DNA of 50,247 bases from an uncultured Lachnospiraceae bacterium (GCA_902778165.1 CACYWQ010000015.1:1-50247), one strand, 5' to 3'; counted from the first letter of the stretch, positions 1 to 8,140 are shown. Numbers and translations: made by a program. Notes: generated by a model not told the origin, from the sequence alone.

Positions 1-1
1 T

Positions 2-676
2 CTTACTGCATGTGGGAATAACAATAGTCAAGTATCGGCTGATGCAACTCAGAATATGCAGATTGAGAGTTCTGTGGAAACAGAAAATACGAATAATACA
101 GAAGAAGCAGAACAGATCGTGACAAATGAATCTGTTTCAGACACAACTGATGAGATAGCGGAAGATACTTCATCAGGAGAGACAGGAAGCACGAATGAAG
201 AAGGTGGCATTCTTGTCGTGTATTTCTCCGCTACCGGAAATACAAAGGGTGTTGCCGAAAAGATCGCAGATATCACAGGTGCAGATCTATATGAGATCAA
301 AGCGGCACAGGAGTATACAGATGCTGATCTGAACTGGAATGATTCAAACAGCCGCTCAACCAGGGAACAGAATGATTTATCCGCAAGGCCTGAGATCGGA
401 AGTGAAGCCGTATCCCTTGACGGTTATACAACCATTTATATCGGTTATCCAATCTGGTGGGGAGAAGAGCCGCGTATCATGGATACATTTGTTGAGAGCT
501 ACAGCTTTGATGGCATTACCATGATCCCTTTCTGCACTTCAGGCAGCAGCGGAATAGGAAGAAGTGGTCAGAACCTTGCAGATAATGCGGGAAGCGGTAC
601 ATGGATCGACGGAAAGCGATTTGGTGCCGGAGCATCGGAGGATCAGATCAGATCCTGGATAGAGGGGTTGCAGTAA
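2..676 (+). CDS. Flavodoxin-domain lipoprotein, 5' end outside window
   Basis: The reading frame is open from the first bases of the window, so the true start lies upstream. The first readable residues are LTACGNNN, a lipobox (L-T-A-C) that would be lipidated at Cys after signal peptidase II cleavage. An acidic Ser/Thr/Glu-rich linker of about 65 residues follows, then a flavodoxin domain with the FMN phosphate loop FSATGNT and the later YPIWWGEEP and CTSGSSGIG loops. I infer a membrane-anchored FMN protein on the outer face of the membrane that carries electrons. An ATG exists at 56, but the lipobox upstream of it in the same frame argues against that as the real start. The partner is unknown; two further flavodoxin-fold genes lie within 3 kb. 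Confidence 0.85.
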   Translation, partial: LTACGNNNSQVSADATQNMQIESSVETENTNNTEEAEQIVTNESVSDTTDEIAEDTSSGETGSTNEEGGILVVYFSATGNTKGVAEKIADITGADLYEIKAAQEYTDADLNWNDSNSRSTREQNDLSARPEIGSEAVSLDGYTTIYIGYPIWWGEEPRIMDTFVESYSFDGITMIPFCTSGSSGIGRSGQNLADNAGSGTWIDGKRFGAGASEDQIRSWIEGLQ

Positions 677-779
677 AGAAGGAATCAGGGCGGATACATG
701 CAGGTGAAACATAACGTCACGATAAAATGAAGGCGGTGTGAACGGAATGCGGATGACTGGACATTTGATGCTCCGAAAA

Positions 780-1676
780 CTAAAGTGGGAAAGCCACTGC
801 ATCTTTGTACAGCTTCTGAAGTGTTTGTATAAATGCAGCAAGACTCTCGCGACTATCCGTTTTGTGGGTGCAGAGAACACAGTGAAAACATTCCCTACTG
901 TCATAAGGGATCCACGCAAATTGTCCGCTGTGGTCGTTTAAGAATCCGGGAGCAAGGCAGATGCCTTTGCCGGATGCAACGTTTACAAGAGTAGAGTCAT
1001 GATCCGGGCTGTTGAAGTAGTCGATTTTGCCTGAGGAGATGAGCTTTTGCTGAACTGATCGCAAAGCATTCGGCGAACCACCGCCTACCATAAGTGTGCG
1101 GCCGTAGATGTCTTCATCCGTGATGATATTTTTTCCGGCCAGCGGGTCATTTTTATCTGCGATAAGATATATTCCGGAATCAAAGAGCTTGTGGACGTTG
1201 ATCCCGGGGATATGCCTGGTCTGTTCGATGAGTGCAAAGAGGACATCGGACTCATCTTTTAAAAAACTTTCCACACCATTATCGTACTGAAACAGAGGAG
1301 TAACCCGGACACCGGGCTGCTCCTTTTCAAATATGCGGATCGCCTCAGGCAGGAAGTATATGGCCTGTCTGACCATCATGGAAACCGTTATATTGTCAGT
1401 ATACCTGACGCTGAAATTCTGTCCCTGTTCTATAGCTCTCTTCATATCTTCGCGCATACCGGAAAGGTACGTTACGAACTGCCCGCCGGCCGGGGTGAGT
1501 GCGGCTCCCTTGCCGTTTCTTTCAAATATCTTAAAGCCGACCTCATCTTCCAGCAGTTTTATCTGATAGGAAAAGGTGGGCTGGCTTACAAATGCGTTCT
1601 CTGCGGCACGGCTGAAGTTAAGTGTACGTGCCAGTTCTATACAATAATCTATCGTTTCATGCAATAATTTTATCAA
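780..1676 (-). CDS. LysR family transcriptional regulator
   Basis: 298 residues, the normal length for the family. The N-terminal winged HTH covers about residues 1-60, with the typical pattern LNFSRAAENAFVSQPTFSYQ followed by LEDEVGFKIFERNGKGAALT. The remainder has the type-2 periplasmic-binding-protein fold effector domain. It is transcribed divergently from the flavodoxin gene at 1726 with only 49 bp between the two starts. For LysR proteins that arrangement usually means the regulator controls the divergent gene and itself from this short region. The ligand cannot be read from the sequence. It is convergent with the flavodoxin lipoprotein gene; I see no clear terminator in the 103 bp between them. 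Confidence 0.9.
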   Translation of the reverse strand: MIKLLHETIDYCIELARTLNFSRAAENAFVSQPTFSYQIKLLEDEVGFKIFERNGKGAALTPAGGQFVTYLSGMREDMKRAIEQGQNFSVRYTDNITVSMMVRQAIYFLPEAIRIFEKEQPGVRVTPLFQYDNGVESFLKDESDVLFALIEQTRHIPGINVHKLFDSGIYLIADKNDPLAGKNIITDEDIYGRTLMVGGGSPNALRSVQQKLISSGKIDYFNSPDHDSTLVNVASGKGICLAPGFLNDHSGQFAWIPYDSRECFHCVLCTHKTDSRESLAAFIQTLQKLYKDAVAFPL

Positions 1677-1725
1677 CGAAGCAAAACATGCAGGAATGAT
1701 AGGACAGAGAACGGAGGATAATACT

Positions 1726-2253
1726 ATGGCTAAAACATTGATCGCATTCTTTTCAAGAGCGGATGAGAACTATTTTGGGGGAGCAATGAGATACGTAAAG
1801 GTTGGAAATACTGAGATCGTAGCAGGGATCATGAAGGAGTTGATCGATGCGGACACATTTAAGATCGAGATGAAGGATCCTTATTCACCGGTGTACATGA
1901 CCTGTATCGATGAAGCGAAGAAAGATAAGCAGAATAATGCAAGACCCGAGCTTACCGGATACTTAGACAGTATCGATGAGTATGACACGATCGTTCTTGG
2001 TTACCCGAACTACTGGGGGACTTTCCCGATGGCAGTCGCAACTTTCCTGGAAAGATATGATTTCACCGGAAAGACCATCCTTCCACTTTGCACCAATGAA
2101 GGAAGCGGAATGGGATCCAGTGAGAGTGATATAAAGAAATGCGCCAAAGGCGCAACAGTGAAGAACGGACTTGCGATCACGGGCTCTAAAGCGGCAGATT
2201 CAACGGATGCGGTAAAAAAATGGTTTGCGGAAAACAGTGTCAGAGAACACTAA
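1726..2253 (+). CDS. Flavodoxin family protein
   Basis: About 175 residues. The start chosen is ATG 1726, because ACGGAGG lies 7-13 bases upstream; an in-frame ATG at 1696 lacks a ribosome site and overlaps the control region. The N-terminus IAFFSRADENYFGG followed by VGNTEIVA is the variant FMN phosphate loop of long-chain flavodoxin-like reductases. YPNYWGTFPMAVATFL and CTNEGSGMG form the isoalloxazine and third binding loops. It is probably a cytoplasmic electron carrier or quinone/disulfide-type reductase. It is divergent from the LysR gene, and a hairpin terminator follows at 2271, so it is likely monocistronic and LysR-controlled. Confidence 0.85.
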   Translation: MAKTLIAFFSRADENYFGGAMRYVKVGNTEIVAGIMKELIDADTFKIEMKDPYSPVYMTCIDEAKKDKQNNARPELTGYLDSIDEYDTIVLGYPNYWGTFPMAVATFLERYDFTGKTILPLCTNEGSGMGSSESDIKKCAKGATVKNGLAITGSKAADSTDAVKKWFAENSVREH

Positions 2254-2270
2254 CAGATTATTAAACCTAT

Positions 2271-2308
2271 AACGGCGGTTATGAGAGAGATCTTGTAACC
2301 GCTGTTTT
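2271..2308 (+). terminator. Intrinsic terminator after the flavodoxin gene
   Basis: AACGGCGGTTA (2271-2281) pairs with TAACCGCTGTT (2296-2306), 11 pairs with one G-U, and the stem is followed by a run of T. It lies 18 bases after the flavodoxin stop and before the TetR promoter, so it separates the two units. Confidence 0.75.
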
Positions 2309-2328
2309 TATGAAATAGCAAAAAAAAC

Positions 2329-2357
2329 TTGACGGCTAATTCGGATTAGCCTATAAT
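2329..2357 (+). promoter_or_regulatory. Sigma-A promoter of the tetR gene
   Basis: TTGACG (2329-2334), exactly 17 bases of spacer, then TATAAT (2352-2357). The consensus match is almost perfect. The spacer is almost wholly occupied by an operator palindrome, so a bound repressor would block RNA polymerase directly. Confidence 0.85.
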
Positions 2358-2377
2358 TTGGCTAATCCGAATTAGCC
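2334..2377. promoter_or_regulatory. Tandem inverted operators for the TetR regulator
   Basis: GGCTAATTCGGATTAGCC at 2334-2351 and GGCTAATCCGAATTAGCC at 2360-2377. Each 18-mer is a dyad (GGCTAAT/ATTAGCC) and the second is the exact reverse complement of the first. They flank the -10 TATAATTT, with centres 26 bp apart. Placement between -35 and start codon, directly ahead of tetR, indicates autoregulation by the TetR protein; that is inference from position and symmetry. Confidence 0.85.
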
Positions 2378-2395
2378 AAACAGGGAGGGTAGTCT

Positions 2396-3013
2396 ATGGA
2401 TACAAGACGAAGGATTCTTGATGAAGCGCTGACGCTTTTTTCGGAAAAAGGTTATGCCAACGTTTTTGTAAACGATATAGCGGAAAAGGTCGGGATCAAA
2501 GCACCTTCATTGTATAAGCATTACAAAAACAAGCAGGCGATCTTTGATGCGATCATCGATGAAATGAATCACAGATTTGAACAACAGGCACATGACTTGA
2601 GCATAAATGGGACCGATCCGACCGCAGACGCTGAAGTGTATAAAAACATGGATGAAGATCATCTGGTCAAACTGGGAACCGATCTTTTTATATATTATCT
2701 TCATGACAGTTATACCAGGCGCGTTCGGAAAATGTTGACGCTTGAACAATTCAAGGACAAAGATCTTGCGAAGATGTATTCTAAACAGTATTTTGACATG
2801 CCGCTGACATATCAGGGGATGCTTCTTGGGTTATTGGTCTCACAGGGATTTCTTATGGCAGATGATGTACCGGTAATGACTCTCCATTTTTATGCTCCCA
2901 TATATATGCTTCTTACGGTTTGCGACAGGCAGCCTGAGAGAGAACAGGAAGCGCTTGGGATTATGGAAAAGCATATCCGGCAGTTTGATAAACTATATGG
3001 GAGGAATTTCTGA
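2396..3013 (+). CDS. TetR/AcrR family transcriptional regulator
   Basis: 205 residues. The N-terminal HTH (about residues 5-50) shows the family pattern ILDEALTLFSEKGYANVFVN, then AEKVGIKAPSLYKHYKNK. The C-terminal helical ligand domain is not assignable to a ligand. The start ATG is preceded by AGGGAGGG. The stop overlaps the next gene by one base (TGATG), so tetR and the FMN reductase-like gene are translationally coupled and probably repressed together at the double operator upstream. An inducer that is a substrate of the flavoprotein is a reasonable guess, not shown. Confidence 0.92.
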   Translation: MDTRRRILDEALTLFSEKGYANVFVNDIAEKVGIKAPSLYKHYKNKQAIFDAIIDEMNHRFEQQAHDLSINGTDPTADAEVYKNMDEDHLVKLGTDLFIYYLHDSYTRRVRKMLTLEQFKDKDLAKMYSKQYFDMPLTYQGMLLGLLVSQGFLMADDVPVMTLHFYAPIYMLLTVCDRQPEREQEALGIMEKHIRQFDKLYGRNF

Positions 3014-3729
3014 TGAAGATAACAGTGATAAATGGTACGGAAAAACAGGGTGTTACCTACAGGCTTAAGGAGATCTTTCTGGATGGACTAAGAGATGAGG
3101 CAGAGATCACGGAGTTTTATCTGCCTAAGGACTGTCCGGGTTTCTGTGTTGGGTGTACGTCCTGCTTTCGTACGTATGAGCATAAGTGCAAGGATGCGGA
3201 ATACGTTCAGAAGATCGAGAAAGCATTGCTCTCGGCGGACCTTCTGGTCTTTACATCCCCTGCATATGTATTTCACACAACAGGCGCCATGAAGGCAATG
3301 CTGGATCACTTTGGATACAGATGGATGCCTCACAGACCTGCGAAGGAAATGTTCGGCAAACGAGCAGTCATAATCACTCAGTGTCTGGGCGCAGGGGGGA
3401 GATCGGCTGCAAAAGATATCAAAGACAGCCTTTCATGGTGGGGTGTCAGCAATATCATGGTATGCAGCTTTAAACTGATGAGCGAGATCGATTGGGAAAA
3501 GATCCCGGAGAAAAAGAGAAGACAGATAACGGCAAAACTGGTAAATACCGTCGCTAAGGTAAAAAGGATAGATTTTTCACGGCCCGCAAAGACGAATCTT
3601 GTAACGAAATGTAAGTTCTATGCTGTAAGGATGTTGCAGACAGGACTTGGAAAAAAAGATCCTGAGTATACTGATTACAGGTACTGGAAGGATAATGGCT
3701 GGATCGACAGGACCAGACCGTGGAAATAA
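3013..3729 (+). CDS. NADPH-dependent FMN reductase-like flavoprotein with Cys motif
   Basis: 238 residues. The N-terminal part has the flavodoxin-like fold of NAD(P)H-dependent FMN reductases (MKITVINGTEKQGVTYRL, later LLVFTSPAYVFHTTGAMKAM). An insertion CPGFCVGCTSCF contains four Cys, a pattern of iron-sulfur flavoproteins or redox-active reductases. The C-terminal 70 residues are basic and not recognised. It overlaps tetR by one base and is therefore in the same operon. The likely role is reduction of a quinone, nitro or other electrophilic compound sensed by TetR; the exact substrate is unknown. I see no terminator in the 104 bp to the hydrolase gene downstream. Confidence 0.8.
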   Translation: MKITVINGTEKQGVTYRLKEIFLDGLRDEAEITEFYLPKDCPGFCVGCTSCFRTYEHKCKDAEYVQKIEKALLSADLLVFTSPAYVFHTTGAMKAMLDHFGYRWMPHRPAKEMFGKRAVIITQCLGAGGRSAAKDIKDSLSWWGVSNIMVCSFKLMSEIDWEKIPEKKRRQITAKLVNTVAKVKRIDFSRPAKTNLVTKCKFYAVRMLQTGLGKKDPEYTDYRYWKDNGWIDRTRPWK

Positions 3730-3833
3730 GAAAAGGAACAGATGGATAAATTATGATAATTACTATCTGATATATACATTTTGGGGATTTGATGCCATTT
3801 TAAGCCGGTTTGTATTTGTAGAGGTACGGAGAC

Positions 3834-4583
3834 ATGATTTTTCAGGAATATGGTACTGAACACAAAGAGACGATCATCTTGCTGCATGGTGGTGGATTGT
3901 CGTGGTGGAACTATCGGGATGCTGCAGAGGTTTTGCAGGATGAGTATCACGTTATCCTTCCGATTCTGGACGGGCACGCAGGAAGTGACCGATCATTTAC
4001 CTCGATTGAAGAAAATGCATCCGAGATCATCGACTTTATCGACAAGAATTTTGGCGGATCGGTTTTGCTGATTGGAGGTCTTTCTCTTGGAGGACAGATT
4101 CTGCTTGAGATGTTGTCACAACGCAGAGATATCTGCACCTTTGCTTTGGTTGAGAGTGCAGCTGTTATTCCATCAAAGCTGACAAATGCGTTGATCGGTC
4201 CGGCATTTGGCAGTAGTTACAGTCTGATCAGAAACAGAGGTTTTGCCAGACTACAGTTTCGGTCTCTGCACATAAAACCGGAACTTTTTGAGGAATACTA
4301 CCGGGATACATGTCAAATAAGCAAGCAGGACATGATTGCCTTTTTAAAAGCCAATACGGCCTATGCGCTGAAGGATTCTTTCTGCGAAACAGCTGCTGAG
4401 GTACATGTTTATGTAGGGGAAAGGGAGACAAGAGAGATTTTGCGTTCAGCAGAGGCTATTTGCAAAATGCTTCCGTCTGTAAAGCTGCATCGCATGAAAG
4501 GTCTCAAACATGGTGAATTCTCAATTAACTATGCTGACAAGTTTGTTGATGCTCTTAAAAGGGTTGTTGGAGGCGATGTATGA
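3834..4583 (+). CDS. Alpha/beta fold hydrolase
   Basis: 249 residues, normal for a single-domain alpha/beta hydrolase. Visible are the oxyanion-hole strand IILLHGGGLSWWNYRD, the nucleophile elbow GLSLGG with catalytic Ser around residue 86, and a C-terminal KHGEFS whose His would complete the triad. The acid is probably in the VYVGERE strand. No signal peptide, so it is cytoplasmic. The substrate is unknown. The next gene follows after 40 bases on the same strand. Confidence 0.85.
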   Translation: MIFQEYGTEHKETIILLHGGGLSWWNYRDAAEVLQDEYHVILPILDGHAGSDRSFTSIEENASEIIDFIDKNFGGSVLLIGGLSLGGQILLEMLSQRRDICTFALVESAAVIPSKLTNALIGPAFGSSYSLIRNRGFARLQFRSLHIKPELFEEYYRDTCQISKQDMIAFLKANTAYALKDSFCETAAEVHVYVGERETREILRSAEAICKMLPSVKLHRMKGLKHGEFSINYADKFVDALKRVVGGDV

Positions 4584-4623
4584 AGAGCTTCCTGGATGTA
4601 TTTGTAAAGGAAGTAATTTGAGT

Positions 4624-5187
4624 ATGAAATCGATTCTTATCAGAGATACGACAAAAAGAAAAATGATTCTATATCATACAAGTGACAGAGAAATAGTATA
4701 TCCGGATATTCATCATGGCAGGAAGAATGCAGATTTTGGTTGGGGATTCTATCTGACGCCTGATAAGGAATTTACTTATCGTTGGGCGAGAGATAATGCT
4801 GTTGTCAATGAATACGAGTTGGATGAGCAAGGACTTGATATGCACATCTTCCATCGGAACGAAGAGTGGTTTGAGTACATATTTAACAATCGCAGGTTAA
4901 AGGACGCTTTGAATTCTGATGTGGTTATCGGACCTATTGCAAATGATACGATTTTTGATACTCTCGGAATCATAACCAGCGGCTTTCTGAAACCGGAAGA
5001 AGCCATGAGACTTCTTTTGATAGGACCGGAGTATAAGCAGGTTGCAATCAAAACGGAGAAGGGAGTTAAGCAACTTCGATTTATCAGATCTGAGAAGATA
5101 GAAAGAATGAACGGAAAAGCGTTGAAAGCAGAGCAGGATGCATTTCAGAAAGCATTTGCAGAGGAATTGCAGAGAATAACAGAATGA
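4624..5187 (+). CDS. DUF3990 protein (ADP-ribosyltransferase-like fold)
   Basis: 187 residues from ATG 4624, which has AAAGGAAG upstream; an in-frame ATG at 4576 would overlap the hydrolase stop. The N-terminal pattern ILYHTS, then PDIHHGRKNADFGWGFYLT and WARDNAVVNEYELD, is the hallmark of the DUF3990 family. That family has been placed in the ADP-ribosyl clan by fold: the H-T-S strand and the G-F-Y-L-T strand match NAD-binding positions. Members are often next to small DUF3791 proteins and suspected to act in toxin-type modules; no DUF3791 neighbour is visible here. Function is unproven. It ends at a perfect hairpin shared with the convergent aldo/keto reductase. Confidence 0.8.
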   Translation: MKSILIRDTTKRKMILYHTSDREIVYPDIHHGRKNADFGWGFYLTPDKEFTYRWARDNAVVNEYELDEQGLDMHIFHRNEEWFEYIFNNRRLKDALNSDVVIGPIANDTIFDTLGIITSGFLKPEEAMRLLLIGPEYKQVAIKTEKGVKQLRFIRSEKIERMNGKALKAEQDAFQKAFAEELQRITE

Positions 5188-5214
5188 AGGAAGGCTTCAC
5201 AGCCTTCCTTCTTC
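5186..5214. terminator. Bidirectional hairpin terminator
   Basis: GAAGGAAGGCT (5186-5196) pairs perfectly with AGCCTTCCTTC (5201-5211) around loop TCAC. It lies between convergent genes (DUF3990 and aldo/keto reductase). The U-tract is modest on both sides, so efficiency is uncertain. Confidence 0.65.
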
Positions 5215-5217
5215 GAA

Positions 5218-6201
5218 TCATACCAAATCGATCTCTTTTAATTCTTCATCGGTAAAATCGATATTATCAAGTGCCTTTATATTCGCAATTATTTGCGAAG
5301 GCTTGGAAGCACCTATAAGAACTGAAGTAATCTCAGGCTGTCTTAACAGCCACGCAAGGGCCATCTCGGGCAGGAGTTGTCCGCGCTTCTTTGCGATATT
5401 ATCAAGCGCTCTGATTTTTGCCGTAGTTGTATCATCAAGCCTTGATTCATTGAGGAATCTGCCGTCAGTCTTAATTCTGCTGTCCTCCGGAATACCGTTA
5501 AGATATTTGCCGGTTAAGAGCCCCTGAGCCATCGGAGAGAAACAGATGATTCCTTTGCCAAGTGCGGCTGAAGTCTCCTTAAGGCCGTTATTTTCAACGG
5601 TTCTGTCCAGGATATTGTAGCAGTTCTGATTGATAATGAAGGGCACATCCATTCGATCCAGAATGGCCGTGGCTTTACTAAGAGTCTTACCGTCGTAGTT
5701 GGACAGACCTACATACAGAGCCTTGCCACTGCGAACGATCTGAGCCAATGCCCCCATAGTTTCTTCAAGAGGGGTCTCGGGATCCATGCGGTGGTGGTAG
5801 AAGATATCGACATAATCAAGACCGAGACGCATAAGTGACTGATCAAGGCTTGCGATCAGATACTTTCTGCTGCCCCAGTTGCCGTAGGGGCCTTCCCACA
5901 TATCATAACCCGCTTTGGTAGAGATGATCATCTCATCACGGTAGGGGCGAAAATGTTCCTTAAGTATCTTGCCGAAATTGCGCTCCGCACTGCCTGCTTC
6001 GGGACCGTAGTTATTTGCCAGATCAAAGTGCGTGATTCCGTTGTCAAAGGCGGTAAAACACATTTGTTCCATATTGGCCGGATCACCGGTATCGCCGAAA
6101 TTGTGCCACAGTCCAAGTGACAGAGCAGGAAGCATAATCCCGCTTCGGCCACACCTGTTATACTTCATATTCTCATATCTTTTGTCAGATGCCAAATACA
6201 T
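5218..6201 (-). CDS. Aldo/keto reductase (YghZ/KCNAB-type)
   Basis: 327 residues. GGAGGG sits just upstream of ATG 6201. A TIM-barrel NADPH reductase with the catalytic tetrad visible: Asp and Tyr in FDLANNYG, Lys in STKAGYDMW, His in IFYHHRMDP. The NADPH-binding end is ITSVLIGASKPSQI. The sequences SNYDGKTL and FSPMAQGLLTGKYLNG match the subgroup of YghZ (L-glyceraldehyde 3-phosphate reductase) and Kv-beta-like proteins. The likely role is detoxification of aldehydes or methylglyoxal-type compounds. It is monocistronic and convergent with the DUF3990 gene. Confidence 0.92.
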   Translation of the reverse strand: MYLASDKRYENMKYNRCGRSGIMLPALSLGLWHNFGDTGDPANMEQMCFTAFDNGITHFDLANNYGPEAGSAERNFGKILKEHFRPYRDEMIISTKAGYDMWEGPYGNWGSRKYLIASLDQSLMRLGLDYVDIFYHHRMDPETPLEETMGALAQIVRSGKALYVGLSNYDGKTLSKATAILDRMDVPFIINQNCYNILDRTVENNGLKETSAALGKGIICFSPMAQGLLTGKYLNGIPEDSRIKTDGRFLNESRLDDTTTAKIRALDNIAKKRGQLLPEMALAWLLRQPEITSVLIGASKPSQIIANIKALDNIDFTDEELKEIDLV

Positions 6202-6363
6202 ATCGTAACCCTCCGATCCGCTTTAATCCATATATTCCATTATTAATAATTTCGAACTGATTATTGTGGAAATGAATATAGCTATTATTCTATCATAAAG
6301 CGACCGTTGACCATAGTTTTTAGAGTTTCTTTACAAAAGAATCTTAAAAAAGCATGGCAAATC

Positions 6364-6372
6364 TGTTAGAAT
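6364..6372 (+). promoter_or_regulatory. Possible extended -10 promoter of the EamA gene
   Basis: TGTTAGAAT (6364-6372) fits an extended -10 (TGN plus TAGAAT). A weak TTAAAA lies 17 bases upstream. The EamA start is 33 bases further on. The 204-bp region 6202-6405 is otherwise AT-rich intergenic DNA between divergent genes. Confidence 0.4.
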
Positions 6373-6405
6373 GAGTTGACTAACTGTACATTCTATTGAG
6401 TAAGT

Positions 6406-7293
6406 ATGAATAAAACAAAAGCAAGCATATTATTAATACTGGTATTTATGGCAAGGGGAACGTCTTTTTTGTTTTCCAAGACACTGATGCATGACCTGAC
6501 TCCAATGAGTATTCTGGCGGTCAGGTTTTTAATGGCCTTTATTATATTGGCCGGCATATTTCATAAGAAACTTATGAAAGCTGATAATAGGTGTATAAGA
6601 CGTGGAATGATGTTAGGATTATTATACTCTGTCTGCATGATATTTGAGATGTATGGCCTCAGACTTGTCGATACGGGAGTGAGTTCATTGATAGAGAATA
6701 TGGCGATAATCCTTGTCCCTCTGTATGCTTCGACCCTGACAAGATCATTGCCTAAAGCTAAGACCATGTTATGTGCCGTTCTGGCAGTTATAGGCGTCGG
6801 ATTTCTCTCATTGGATCAGATCAATAACGGCGGAAGCGGTCTGGGAATGTTACTTATCATCCTTGCTGCAATGACATATGGTGTATGCATAATGTACACG
6901 GATAAAGTAAGCCATGATTCCGATCCTATGACTATAGGGATTATTCAGCTAGGAACTATGGGAATGATTGGTTTAATTGCATCTTTCTTAACAGGCGGTG
7001 TGAGTATGCCGAAGACCGGAGAGCAGTGGGGGATGCTGCTTATATTGGTTCTGTTATGCAGCTGTTTCGGATTTGCGTTCCAACCCCTTGGACAAAAGTA
7101 TCTTAAGGCGGAAAGTGCAGCGGTGCTCACGGTCGTTAATCCGCTTACGGCAAGTATTATGGGCATTCTTATCGCAGGTGAGTCTCTTACAGTTTATAAA
7201 TCTATCGGTTATGTGATTATACTGTCGGTTTTGATCTTCTATAATGTAAATACAGACGGATATATATCCAGAGTATGTGGTAACCACGGATAA
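6406..7293 (+). CDS. EamA/DMT family transporter
   Basis: 295 residues with about ten hydrophobic helices arranged as two EamA repeats. The first repeat starts LVFMARGTSFLFSKTLM and the second begins near residue 145. NPLTASIMGILIAGESLT is the typical end of the second repeat. The family exports metabolites such as amino acids, sugars or purines across the inner membrane; the substrate cannot be told. No strong ribosome site is visible before ATG 6406. It stands alone on the plus strand, divergent from the aldo/keto reductase. Confidence 0.88.
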   Translation: MNKTKASILLILVFMARGTSFLFSKTLMHDLTPMSILAVRFLMAFIILAGIFHKKLMKADNRCIRRGMMLGLLYSVCMIFEMYGLRLVDTGVSSLIENMAIILVPLYASTLTRSLPKAKTMLCAVLAVIGVGFLSLDQINNGGSGLGMLLIILAAMTYGVCIMYTDKVSHDSDPMTIGIIQLGTMGMIGLIASFLTGGVSMPKTGEQWGMLLILVLLCSCFGFAFQPLGQKYLKAESAAVLTVVNPLTASIMGILIAGESLTVYKSIGYVIILSVLIFYNVNTDGYISRVCGNHG

Positions 7294-7397
7294 AACACTC
7301 GCGATTGGTTCCAAAAAGGTACTATATAATTCATCATTTGCTTGTGGTAAGGTTTCTATAAGATACTTGATGGATGTGTATCTGAAAGGAGATTGCC

Positions 7398-7877
7398 ATG
7401 AAGAAAAATATACGACTTGTTTTAATCGGTGAACTGATTCTGTTTGTAGCGGTTTTTTTGTTTGTCATTTTTATGGGCAGCTGGGGGATCTCATCAATTG
7501 CGTGGTTCCTTGATTTGCCTTCACTGTTATTAATCGCGCTGATTTTGATCCCGGGTCTGCTTATTATGGGAGAATGGAAAGATTTTATTAGAGCTTTTTC
7601 TGTTGGAATCAAGCAGTACAGCCTCTTGGAACTGAAGAATATAATTGAGGCAGTTGGGGCTGCACAGAAACTGACTGTATATGGTGCACTGTTTGCAATT
7701 ATTATATCCGGAGTTCTTCTAATGGGAAAACTGGATGATCCATATACTATAGGTCCCAATCTGGCTGTTTGCTTTCTGTCAGGTTTCTATGCCGTTATTA
7801 TAGAGTTTTTCCTTTTGCCGCTAAGATTGAATGCTGAACGTAAAATGAACGAAGAAATGGATTTTGGCGATGAATGA
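7398..7877 (+). CDS. Small MotA/TolQ/ExbB-like membrane protein
   Basis: 159 residues with AAAGGAG before ATG 7398. Four hydrophobic segments: about residues 5-25, 28-52, 88-110 and 115-138. The segment around residues 75-145 (LTVYGALFA, GKLDDPYTIGPNLAVCFLSG, EFFLLPLRLNAERK) follows the conserved MotA/ExbB channel-domain pattern of the third and fourth helices, including the dp..iGp.lA spacing. It is far shorter than MotA and lacks the large cytoplasmic domain. No MotB/ExbD partner is nearby. Its 3' end overlaps an HTH gene by 8 bases, so it probably works with that regulator rather than as a motor stator. Confidence 0.65.
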   Translation: MKKNIRLVLIGELILFVAVFLFVIFMGSWGISSIAWFLDLPSLLLIALILIPGLLIMGEWKDFIRAFSVGIKQYSLLELKNIIEAVGAAQKLTVYGALFAIIISGVLLMGKLDDPYTIGPNLAVCFLSGFYAVIIEFFLLPLRLNAERKMNEEMDFGDE

Positions 7878-8106
7878 GCTTGAGATAACAAAAGAGCGTT
7901 ATCTTAAAGTTGCTCAGAAGTTTGGATTTACAAGGCGCGAATTGGAACTGGGCTTCTTAAAGGTGTCCGGATTCTCAAATCGCAGAATTGCATATATGTT
8001 TGGCATTTCAGAGCAAACAGTTAAGAATCATTTCACACACATATACGAGAAGGCGTGGGTGCCCGGAAGAAATGAGTTTAGGAACCTGTTTGCGGAGGCG
8101 GAATAA
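7870..8106 (+). CDS. Stand-alone LuxR-type HTH regulator
   Basis: 78 residues from ATG 7870; a TTG two codons upstream is also in frame. Almost the whole protein is a LuxR/GerE DNA-binding domain: FTRRELELGFLKVSGFSNRR, then AYMFGISEQTVKNHFTHIYE. There is no receiver or ligand domain. It overlaps the MotA-like membrane protein gene by 8 bases, which gives translational coupling. The arrangement suggests a membrane protein and a soluble HTH acting as one sensory unit. A strong terminator follows at 8141. Confidence 0.85.
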   Translation: MNELEITKERYLKVAQKFGFTRRELELGFLKVSGFSNRRIAYMFGISEQTVKNHFTHIYEKAWVPGRNEFRNLFAEAE

Positions 8107-8140
8107 GATAAGAAAATTCTTAATATGTAATAATATAAAG

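Noticed and set aside
7398-7877. Flagellar stator MotA
   Set aside because: Too short, lacks the cytoplasmic domain with the charged torque residues, and has no MotB beside it; listed only as MotA/TolQ-like.
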